Positions 28,863 to 39,490 of a stretch of DNA of 64,000 nt are shown piece after piece. The first letter of the stretch is position 1; every line of letters starts with the position of its first letter. Under the pieces are notes generated by a model. It saw nothing but the letters and a program-made list of their open reading frames with translations. It did not search any database and was not told the origin of the DNA. The DNA lies in NCBI GenBank assembly GCA_003254885.1, contig QANT01000362.1:1-64000 (forward strand). The letters are read 5' to 3'. The DNA comes from Purshia tridentata. Lineage: Eukaryota; Streptophyta; Magnoliopsida; Rosales; Rosaceae. A program made the position numbers and the translations under genes.

Positions 28863-30062
28863 TTATTAAGTCATCCAACTACTCACTAGTTGCCATGTGT
28901 CTAATTTGTATTTGTTTCCATATTGAACTCTTTTTTAAATTTTTCTTTTTACGTAGTGGTGGATCTATTGGGCTAGGCTGGGCCATAATGCGCCCACAGC
29001 CCATAGAAGCCCAACCCGTGAACCAATTTATCCAGCCCTCCCCTCTTTCTCCTATTGTTCCCAACAAATGAGATCATATTAACCCAATCGATTCCCTTCA
29101 ATTCCACTTGGGTTTGAAGTCACTGACTAAAGGTTAAAGGGTAGACTTGCAATCAACGTTGAGGTTGAAAGGAGAAGTCTTGGGTAAGTGGGTTTGTGAA
29201 ATACTTGTGATTATAGCTTATGGGTTTGGTCCTTTTAAGGAACCACTTACACTCTCACATGGAAAGTTCCATGCTTTTTTGTGTGTGCTTGTATTTTGAT
29301 GTTTAGGCATACATAATTTAGTGTGAGTGGTTGGGTGTCTTTTGCTTCCCAATGTAATTGTAATTTGCATAATTGTGTGACCTGACCTGTGTTTAGCTCC
29401 TCATAACTTGTTACCTTGTTATTGGTCATAGGATTGGCTTTTCAGATTGAAATGCTTGAAATTTGACCCTTTACTTTGTGATTGAAGAAATAAAATGACA
29501 ACATGAATTCATTCTTCTCAACTCATAGTGACTAATTGACCATCACTCAATTCTCTGTGTTTACCTGAGCTTGTACCTGTGTTTACATGCAAAATTAAAT
29601 ACCCTGGTGCCTGGTATTCATAGGGCACAATGGGACTGCAATAATAGAGTGCCTTCAATTTAATAATGCAAGATGGGTAAATAGGACAAGGATCACCTGC
29701 ACCAGTCTCTTGCATTATATATATATTTTGTCCACTACCCAAACCAAAAGCATGCCTATCAGATAATCAAGGAAAAAATTCATATAATTAATTAAAGTGT
29801 TGTCCTTTTTATGTACAATGTGTGTTTGCAGTTCTAGCTACTAATTGATGCATGTTAAAAATGCAAAGAAAAGCACAGCAGCACATGGGAGAAGCTAAAT
29901 TTTCAGTTCCAAGTGACTAAGCTAGTTTTATTTGATAGTATAAAACAACTCTTTCCGCTTAGAAAAATAAAACGTTAAAACAAATCCTAAAAGTAAACCC
30001 CATTGAGCCTCCCACAAAAGAGTGCTTGGGGGCGTGAAACACTTTAGGGTACCAAACATTCA
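26273..30062. other. MYB-A downstream region and spacer before the PADR1 gene
   Basis: Up to about 28862 this is the downstream arm of the left duplicon, starting with a near-identical 3' UTR (to 26573). After that the DNA is unique in the window and AT-rich. It contains no reliable coding exon. A CTAG run (CTAGCTAG x5) lies near 26931-26950. Confidence 0.5.
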
Positions 30063-31341
30063 TCATCTGGACATTTTGTACAGGAAGTAGAGCAAGAAGT
30101 GAATCAGAGCAACAATTATCATACGGACCAAAGGCTTTATAAAGATGCTCTTGTTCAATTTCCAGCCATTGATCTCCACCCCATCCTCATATATAGTCAG
30201 TTTCATTTTCAACACTACTGGCTGCAATGAATGAACAAAATATAAATAATATAGGTTTCAGAATCAGAACCACCTCCACATACACCCAAACACACAGAGA
30301 CAAAACTTGAGGGAGATTGTTAACACAAATTGTTAGATAAAGTTAGAATGTAATACGTAGCAATCCATCCCATATAGTTCAAATAAGTGAATTTTGCAAA
30401 TAAAAGATGTTGGAGTGTACCGGCGGATAATCCTGGAACGGGGGAGGAGGCTGCACAAAAAATCAATGAATCAAGTTATAAGAGAAGAAGACTAAATTAG
30501 AGCTATCTGCTACAAGCCTACAACCACAACTTTGTTGTAGTCAATTGGTGATCAAATGCAAAAAATGGGGGAAATGAATGAGGGTTAGAACACATTACGT
30601 CTACATAATCGGGGTCGATATCCTGGAGGACCCAAATTGGGCATTTGATTGGTTCTGGTTTCCTTGGTGGATACATTGTGTTAAAGGGGCAAGTGGCACA
30701 CACGCAGTAATAAGATTCAGTATACTCCATATTCCCAATTTTGCAAACAGGGCATTTGTTTAAGAAGCCATAAAAACGCAAGCCTTGGCTGCACTACAAA
30801 CAATTATAAATGAATTAATAGAGCTTGCGGCACAGCCTGCACTTCAGAAATTAAAACTACTTGAAACAAGCAACTATACTAACCATCTTTGGAGAAGAGC
30901 AGCACGAGAGCCAGAGGAGTCTTGCCCATTAGCTTCCAAGATTGCACGCATGTGTTCAGTTGACAGCTCCTCTTTGAGACTTTTACAGACTTTCTCAAAC
31001 TCTATTGGTATCCTCGCTGTAGACAGGCCAGGACGGCGGTCAAGAACGGGAATTAAATCAAACGTTCGCTCAACCTGAGTCAGAAAGACAAGAGGTATCA
31101 ATTCAATGCAAATACAATGCCATAAAACGATGATTAGTTTCGATCTTTAAGAAATTTATACAATTACAAATTTTATTTTGCACAAACATGAATTCAAATA
31201 CCTAAATAAAATATCATCGGTCACTACACACCACCAAATAACAATTTTGAATTGCACAAACATGCATTCAATTACCCAAATAAATACAAGAAATAAACAA
31301 AAACAAATTGGAGTACATACGTTTCGATCTCTAGCGGCCAT
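30063..31341 (-). CDS. Small PADR1/PARP-type zinc-finger protein with C-terminal membrane segment, 5 exons
   Basis: Exons on the minus strand read 31321-31341, 30884-31074, 30599-30788, 30421-30450 and 30063-30221, giving 196 aa. Residues from KSLKEELSTEHMRAILEANGQ to YYCVCATCP align with the PADR1 domain (third zinc finger) of PARP1. Ligands matching that finger are C83, C86 and C99. The fourth expected Cys position is shifted, with C101 and C104 nearby instead. None of the other PARP1 parts (Zn1/Zn2, BRCT, WGR, catalytic domain) is present. After a Pro-rich micro-exon (PPPPFQDYPP) the last exon encodes a mildly charged stretch and then a hydrophobic helix at about 178-192 (MIIVALIHFLLYFLY) before KMSR, which looks like a tail anchor. 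Function is unknown. It may descend from a PARP1 gene fragment. The last two exons are less certain than the PADR1 exons. Confidence 0.75.
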
Positions 31342-32538
31342 TGAAAACCCTAGAATTTGTGTGATGCGAAACCCTTTCCAGTTGCGTATAACTATAGCAA
31401 TGCAAACTGTAATCTAATTCTAATTAATTACCACGTCTCATTGTTTTATCGACTCCAGCCATTAGATCAAGTAGTTTTGTGTGATGCAAACTCTAATCTA
31501 AATCCCTCAAGTAGTATTGTCTATACAGGCTTTCTCTATGTATTTTGTTATCTACAAAATCGATGTGATAACTGAGGCAGTGAGTGATGTGGCAGGTAAG
31601 AAGGTCGACCTGGGCTCATCCATGAACCCACTCGGTACTGGGCTCATCCATGCCGATCCCTAGGTGCACTGAGAGACCGAGATTAGTTGTCGTCATGATA
31701 ATGAGCACTGCATGTTTTGGACATGTTCAAAAGGTTGGGTAAAGATTGGCACGTGTCAAAGAGAGATTGGTCATATACAAGAAGACAGATTGTTCCTTCT
31801 TTATTTTTTTTATGCGTACTTGCTGGCTTGCAGCATGTTAGCAAGACTGGTCAAATTAATTTGATGGGCAAGGTTAGGTTGGGCCATCTCCCTTAAAGCT
31901 TAATCAAATTCCAGGCTTGGCCCACCCCAGAAATTCGGCCTATTTTTAAAGACCAAATTGCATTTGGTAAGTCCGGCCTTGTTTATCTGTTTTGTTTTGT
32001 TTTATTTTTATCTTTTTTTTGGGGGGGGGGGGGGGGGGNGGGGGGGGGGGGGGAGGTACCCACATATGAATATTGTGTTTGTTGGCAGGTGGTGGAAAAT
32101 ATACATGTCAAAAGTAAGTGGTGCACATTTCTCACCTCACCAAAGCATGCACATTATTGTCATTCTTACTGTCACATGATGACATTAAAGCATGGGTAAA
32201 AACAACCAGTCGATGTCAACTTAATTAATATAATTGTAGAAAATCTCCATCATAAACTAACCCCAAAGGCAAAACCCCCCTACCCCACATTTCCTTTTTA
32301 TATATTATAATCTTCGATCATTTGTATTCCTCTACCCATAGACATCCTGTGACAATCAATGGGCCTACCTCACTAGATCGATTCTTGTCTTCCTGATCAT
32401 AAGGAACTTTTTTACCCTAGCTAGCTAAGTACTGCACATAATTAAATATATATTTATATATATGCTTTTTAGTTGCATCTATATCTCTTTGTTTGCTCGA
32501 TCTGGGATGATCTAGCTACCAATTGAGGGTCAACTGGA
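31342..32538. other. PADR1 / MYB-B divergent intergenic region
   Basis: To about 31657 this is the PADR1 promoter side. From there on it is the left arm of the right duplicon, matching the AIP1/MYB-A intergenic DNA. It contains a poly-G run at about 32021-32053 interrupted by an undetermined base. Confidence 0.55.
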
Positions 32539-35067
32539 ATGAGGAAGCCCTGTTCTGAGAAAACAGAGACAACAAAAGGAGCATGGACTAAGCAAGAGGA
32601 CCAGAAACTCATTGAATACATCAAAAAACATGGCCAAGGTTGCTGGAATTCTCTTCCCAATGCTGCAGGTTTATATCTCAAAAATATGATATATAGCTAT
32701 ATCTTCATCTCTCCTCAATCTTCGAATCGATGCACGATTCTAGCTAGCTATCTACTTTTAATTCATAAATATATGTTTAATTAATATTGTTAAAGATGAT
32801 GATCGACTAGGGTTGCATCGTTGTGGTAAAAGTTGTAGACTAAGGTGGAAAAACTATCCAAGACCAGGTCTTAAACGCGGAAGCTTTGGAGAAGATGAAG
32901 AGGACCTCATCATCAGACTTCATGCACTCCTTGGAAACCGGTACGTAATTATTGATTACATCTTATAAGTTATAATTATATGTTAATTATATTTTAACCG
33001 ACAAAAAAAAATCACGATCGAATACGTAGCAAATTACACAAATTAGATAATCATTTTAGTTTACACTTGAATCACACAATTAAATTACACAAATTGGATA
33101 ATCATAAAAATCGATTAATTTTTTATTTTTATGAATTTAGGTGGTCATTGATAGCAGGAAGACTGCCAGGAAGGACAGACAACGAGGTGAAGAATTACTG
33201 GAATTCCCATATCAGAAAAAAGGTATTGAAGATGGGTACTACTACTATTACCACTACCACTACTACTCATCATGTTTATCATCATCATCATCCTGATAAC
33301 AATTATAAGCCGCTGCCTGCTAATAAAGTTGTGAACTTGGGCCATGACACGGACAAAGATGATCACGAGGTCTCGGTTTCCATGACTACTTCATCTGGTG
33401 CTGCTGATATTAGCAACACATCCAGAAGCAGCTCTTTGCCTGATTTGAATCTTGAGCTCACTCTCTAATATATTAAGCAGTAAGCAGTAGTTCTCCTCCA
33501 ATTATATATAGTTCAAGTAATTGCTTGTGGAAGATCAGAGCTGATTAGGCAGCAAATTAAGTGGTAAATATTGATATATGGATCATCAAGTACCATCACC
33601 TCCACCTCCAGTGCTTCTTTTAGACAATGGTGCTTGGATACGTGGACTGGCTCTAAATTATGACTACACTTAAATATACACGTCTATAGTATAGTATAGT
33701 ATAGCATAATATATTGTAGTACGTATAAAGGTGTGAATTTGTACTGGTCATTAATTATATATAGTACTGTACTGTGGAATAGATATACGCACTCGTCGAG
33801 TTTGGCAGCACATGACTGCCTAACAATGTAAACTATATATATATTTGAATATATAGGTTAAAATTAATTTAATTTGTGTCATATTTACTGATGAATAATC
33901 AGCAAATGAGGCTTAAATTTTACATATATGCTAGCTTCGAATTCATCGTATATATCATATGACAGGAAATATTAAGAAAAAAATATAATGGCTGTAAAGT
34001 ATATCTTAACTTTTTCATTATAATGTTGCATTAGTATTCGAAGTAGTAGGTCCTTCCTTCACGCAGAAATTGTTATGCCACGTACGCTACTTGCAATATA
34101 CAGAAAGGCTCCACTAGCTAGGTAGGTAGCAGGAGTGTTTGGCTACTTACTTTCTTAATTGTAAGTGTGTGTAGGCGCGCTTGAGTGTCGTGAGTATAAA
34201 TGCTTATATGAGGTTTGGACTATGAGTTTGGACTATTTCTCTCATTGTTAATTAGTTTTAGTATAGATGCATGTCTTTCTTTATGATATTAGATTATGCT
34301 TTTCATATATTGGACTTAACGGCCATATGTGTTCCCATGTCATCTAATATGAATGAATTGTATATCTACATGTTATGCTTAAATGATACCACACGTGCAT
34401 GTATGCGTGGGCGGGAGAGTGTTGAGAGAGAAATTTTACATCGAAAATGTGAGACTTTGCATAATAACTTATAAAGATTCGAGCTATTCGTCTCATTTTC
34501 AATTTATTTTGGAATGAATGCTTAGCTAGATTCCTTCAAGAACTAACGTAGCCGTAGAGAGAAATATTAATGGGAATGCAACTCAAGAATATTCATGATT
34601 CTTCCTTTGAAATTAATGCTTAATTATTGAGTTCCCCACTTTTCTTAGTGTAAAGTAATAAATGGTTGCGAATCATCATTGAAAATGGTAGAAAGAAGAA
34701 CAGATTAAACAAATTTAAGTACGTACGGTAATGCAGCAAATTAATTAGTATGTATGAACTAAAAATGAGCTATAATTAATCTGACTTAATTTTAAACTTG
34801 TGTAGATTGCAATTAAGTTTACACGAATTAAGTATCTCTTTTGGCATTGGTAACCAATAATGTTCAAGAAGCACCTATATATTTTAATGTTATATTTGTA
34901 CAATGTGGCCTCAAAATCTAGCTTAGATTCCCGGCCAGTACTCTTTCTTCTGCTAGCTGCTTTTTGACTTAATATTTGTCCTATTTTTAAGTAGGTATTG
35001 TCTGCTGCTACACCAATTTCTCTGATAAATCAAATATCAATCATAATATATATAAACACACACACAT

Positions 35068-35104
<37 letters not shown>

Positions 35105-36612
35105 CACATATCACTGGAATGGAAGTATGTCCTGCATGGCTGAGATGTGTAAACACCAGAAGCTTTAGCTGCTGATGAAGAGGCAGAAGCACTTGCTAAC
35201 ACGTAGTGCGCTTGCCACTGTATAGATGTTCGTGCAGCTACCTAGCTTTCTCGATCTCTCTCTTGACTTCTCCTCAGCTGATGTTAGTAGTTAGTTGCGC
35301 GCATACATATATATATATACACACACACACATATATATATATTCGATGCCTTAATTATTAAAGAATACCTCCAGTACGTACTGTTCTAGTTCTTGTGCAA
35401 CAAGTTTTCAAGATCTATAATCGTAAATAATTAAATATTTTATTTTATTTCCTTATGAAATTAAGATCGATGAAAAAAGGTTTAATTAATCATTTTATGC
35501 ACATTGCACTCAAATTCTCATGTCCTTTTTGTTGGTCAACTCAACTCAAATACTTATGCTTAAAGGTAATTAATTAGTAATTTTTATATCACCGGTTCAT
35601 TAATTTCTTGTTAAACCTGAGGTTAATTTGAAATGAGTGCTTCTAAAAGTCCAATAATAAAGTAGGTTCAATTATGCTAAAAATTGACTCTCGCGCTCAA
35701 ATATGTGAATGCGAGGACCACTTAATTCAGAAATCCCAAAACAAAGGAGAACATCCATCGGGAGCCCCAGCCGCGGCCTTGATATCTAACAGTCAAACCG
35801 TCGATTCTTCTCTAGTCTCTGCTAGTACATTTGCAGGTTGCAGCTGTGGGCTGATCGAGACGCGTAACATATATGCATATATATATATATATATTATTAT
35901 ATATATTATATTATATATATTAAATAAAATTTCTACGTACTGCAGAAAACGTTTCACTTAGCGCATAAATTTTAGTGCCGAGAACGAGGTTTTAATGCAC
36001 TACTTTGTCATCCAGTTTTGAATTTTAGCCGCTTGATATTCTTTCATGCATGTATTTCTAGTTCTTCATGTATATATTTGTCCGCTTCAATTTAAAGAAT
36101 AGATATTCCAAACAATTTCTGCAGTAACATTTTTCAAAAAAGAAAAAAAAAAGAGCATGCAATAATAATAAAGTAATTATGATCGACTGTGAAAATCGAT
36201 GAATATATATAAATATTGGCTTTGCCTATTATATATACTAGACCAGATCGACAATTCATCCATTTCTTTCGTATTTTAATTTATATATATATTCTGTTTA
36301 CTTTCATTGGTATTGTAAACCTTTTGATCAATCTCAGTGATGAAATTATTTAAGGTTAGGGTGTTTCTTCATATTTATGTTGACCTTATTGAAATGAAAG
36401 TCATATTCATTCTATAAACGGCAGGTGTGAAATACAGTCCGGTCTTGCATGCCACTGACAGCAGGAAGATGACATGTGGGTCTTATGAAAGTTTCACGAA
36501 AAGAGCTCACTTGTGAATCTACCATTCAACTCTCAGTGGATACTGGATATTGACATATGACTGACCATGACCATGCAGGTGTCAACAGTTGCTCGAATCC
36601 AACCTTTTCAAC
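31658..36612. repeat. Right copy of the almost 5 kb segmental duplication carrying a MYB gene
   Basis: It matches 24068-28862 in the same orientation. Divergence is mostly indels plus several percent substitution. The exception is 33067-33769, which is almost identical to 25871-26573 without any length change. Confidence 0.85.
32539..33468 (+). CDS. R2R3-MYB repressor B (paralogue of A)
   Basis: Exons 32539-32668, 32811-32940 and 33141-33468 give 195 aa with all junctions in phase. Exon 3 encodes exactly the same protein as MYB A, including the R3 half, the Thr/His tract and the [13 protein letters not shown] ending. Exons 1 and 2 differ. The recognition-helix region of R2 reads [13 protein letters not shown] where A has [13 protein letters not shown], and the linker reads NYPRPG instead of NYLRPG. 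These fall at positions that are strongly conserved in plant MYBs, so DNA binding may be weakened although the frame is open. Intron 2 is about 220 bases shorter than in A. It could be an active repressor, a bHLH-titrating competitor, or an early pseudogene. Confidence 0.85.
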
Positions 36613-37539
36613 CCATGAGTACTTGTACTACTAATAATGGAAAATATATTCAATTTCATAAAGAAATAATGATCGAGTGACTAGTTTATTAAGCAGAATA
36701 ATTTATGTTAACATGTTCATTTAGCCAGAATTAAGTTATTTTATATTTTCATTAAAAAAAATAATCCACTATCAAATTCAAAACATGAATCTAACTTGAT
36801 TGGTTTCAAATAAACTCAACTCAAACTTAATCTGTAATTGGATAAGTTTGAATTAGCTAGTAGATCGAATTGAGAATTTAAATGAGTTCAGGTTGAACCC
36901 TAAGCTCTAACCCTACCTGAATTTGATTGGAGAATTTAATTAAATTAATAAAACTATCAAGTTGCACCCTTAGTTATTATTGGTTTTAACTTATTATCGA
37001 AGATCTTTTTTAACTAACCTTCACAAGTGTCTCATACTTTATTTTTCTTTCTTTCGTTTTTTTTGTCTAACAAATTTTCTTTTTCTTGTTTAGTCCCATG
37101 CAATTAATGCACAGTGAAAACTATTAGCTAATACAAATTTTACATGGGTAGGGCTTGTATATAGTTCGTTTGATAGAGAGCATTTGACCCACACCCATGG
37201 CTTAAGTTGGAACTTAATTCTCCCTTTTTGCCTCTTAATTTGTAGAAAGTTCTGCATGGGAAAGCAAATATATATAATGGTTTCCACAGTTTGAAGTAAC
37301 TGGTTGTAAAGAGAATTTAGGGAGGTTTAAGAAGTATTTCTTAACCTTTGCACAAAGATAGGAAGGACAAAATTAAATAAATAAGTAAATAAATAAAGGT
37401 TGGCATAGTACCGGACACACCAAACACTCGACAGGTGATGTAGTTTATTCATTGTACAACTGTAAGTCAAGCCCAGCATGGAAAACTCTGTTGTATATAT
37501 TGCTAGCTCTACCCCCTCACTTGGCTCCCTTCATCAGTT

Positions 37540-37574
<35 letters not shown>

Positions 37575-37644
37575 ATCTCTCTGTGTATCTGTTTGAGCTA
37601 GCATTTTCTGGAGAATTTTTCATTGTTAATTAAGAAATATATAA
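33469..37644. other. Downstream arm of the right duplicon and MYB-C promoter
   Basis: Up to about 36612 it matches the region after MYB A. It contains long AC/AT microsatellites (35055-35105 and 35305-35345). The last kilobase is the promoter of MYB C, with a TATA-like GTATATAT near 37494 and a (CT)n run at about 37541-37571 in the presumed leader. No other gene is recognised. Confidence 0.5.
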
Positions 37645-38796
37645 ATGAGAAAACCCTGTTGCGAGAAGAAAAAGACGAATAAAGGAGCATGGTCGAAGCA
37701 AGAAGACCAGAAACTCACAGAATATATTCAGAAACATGGCGAAGGCAGCTGGCGCTCGCTTCCCATGGCTGCAGGTAATGCATGCATGCCGATCTTAATA
37801 ATTATTTACAAATTTAAAATCAACCAAAAACATGCAGTTCTTTAATCATGTAGTAGTCGTTGCTTGAAAAATATGGTGGGTATCAATTAATTAACTAATT
37901 ATTGAATATTTGGTGCAGGGTTGCTTCGTTGTGGAAAAAGTTGCAGATTAAGATGGGTAAATTATCTTAGGCCAGACCTCAAACGTGGCAACTTTGGTGA
38001 AGATGAAGAGGACCTCATCATCAAACTCCATGCACTTCTTGGAAACAGGTACTGCGCGCTATACTCTGAGGCATCTTTTCTTAATATTTTATCTTACATA
38101 TATATATATATATATATACCTTGTATAGTACTATCTATGTAGCTTTTCTGAAAATTCCAGCAACAAAAGAAAAAGGAATATTTTGGTAAAATGAAAATTA
38201 TGAATTATTTTTAAACATCTCATTGGAACCTCGAATATTCTGAATAAAGTGCAGCACAAATAACCAAATAACTAGCTAGCCAACGGCTAAAGCCACAGCA
38301 ATTGATCATATATATAATGCATGTTAATTTTGCTGCATATAAAATATCTAATTTAAAAATGTAACTAGGTTTTTCTTTTCCATTGACTAATTGATAATTA
38401 ATTAAAATTAATTACCAAAACTATATATGTATTGATCATTGTTAAAATTGAAATCTATATAGGTGGTCATTAATCGCTGGAAGATTGCCGGGGCGGACTG
38501 ACAATGAAGTGAAGAATTACTGGAACACTCATCTAAGGAGAAAGCTAATACAGATGGGAATTGACCCAAATAACCATCGGATAGGACACATTGGCGTTAC
38601 CAAATCATTTGGCTCCAACATGAATAATATTAATCATCCTTGTAAACCTGAAATTTCTGAGGGGGATAACGAAGACTCGGATCCATTGTTGGATTCTACA
38701 AGTGGCCCCGAAAGCAACACAAGCTGCAGTGCTTTGCCTGACCTCAATCTTGAGCTCACCATAGGCCTTCCATCTTCACTTGATCAACCATTTTAA
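37645..38796 (+). CDS. R2R3-MYB repressor C (subgroup 4, C1 and EAR motifs intact)
   Basis: Exons 37645-37774, 37919-38048 and 38463-38796 give 197 aa. R2R3 is canonical ([20 protein letters not shown]), and the bHLH-contact signature is present in [21 protein letters not shown]. After R3 it has [12 protein letters not shown], the C1 motif of subgroup 4. It ends with [14 protein letters not shown], the C2/EAR motif. The protein should repress flavonoid or phenylpropanoid genes through an MYB-bHLH-WD40 complex and TOPLESS-type corepressors, as known for FaMYB1, VvMYBC2-L1 and PhMYB27. It is the least derived of the three tandem genes and probably represents the ancestral state. Its flanks do not share the duplication of A and B. 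Confidence 0.92.
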
Positions 38797-39117
38797 TTAC
38801 GTGTCTAATTGCTTCAGATCTATTCCTTAATTAGTACTGGGAAAGATATGGATCGATTGTACGAGAGATATATAGTTCAAATAGATAGCCTTTCATTTCA
38901 TGCTAATTAGAAAGGAGAAATACATAATTAGAATTCTAATTAATTAGTTTATGTGTAAATGGTGACTGAAAGAGAAAATTGAATCTAATTAATCAGTCAC
39001 ACAATGTGCTGATCTCGATTTTGGCCCCCAAGTAGTACGTTTATGCAAATTAATTAAGTATATATGCTTAAGAATTGTGAATCTGCAACAAGACCAATGT
39101 GTCAAGGCAGTAAGATT

Positions 39118-39176
39118 CATGGTGCTGAATCAATATTAATGTGCATGGTGCTGAATCAATATTAATGTGCATGGTG
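39118..39176. repeat. 26 bp tandem repeat (2.3 copies)
   Basis: The unit CATGGTGCTGAATCAATATT plus AATGTG occurs twice without change (39118-39143 and 39144-39169), followed by a partial CATGGTG. Confidence 0.9.
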
Positions 39177-39229
39177 TGCTTGTACACCAATATATATATT
39201 TTTGTCAGCTCTATCAAAATCTAAGGGAG

Positions 39230-39490
39230 AAATGTTGGAATTCTCGTTGCCTTCATTTTATAATTGAAATCCATCAAAATCTATAAAATTTTATCACTTA
39301 AATAAAATTCTTTAAAATCCATGAAAAAGTAAATACAATTATATTTCAATGAAATCTTTAAAATTATTAATTGAATACACCGAGATTTTTATAAAATCTT
39401 TAAAATTATAAATTGAATAAACCTAAATTTTTATGAATATTTAATTTTTTTTAAAATCCATTAAAATTTCAATTGAATATCCTATCAGTT
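39230..39490. repeat. AT-rich internally repetitive segment, possible degraded MITE
   Basis: Motifs such as AAAATCTTTAAAATTAT-AATTGAATA and AAAATCCAT recur several times within 260 bases. No clear terminal inverted repeat or target duplication was found, so assignment to a transposon family is tentative. Confidence 0.3.

Noticed and set aside
35055-35345. CRISPR-like or satellite array
   Set aside because: These are plain AC/AT microsatellites without spacers. CRISPR arrays are not expected in a plant nuclear genome.
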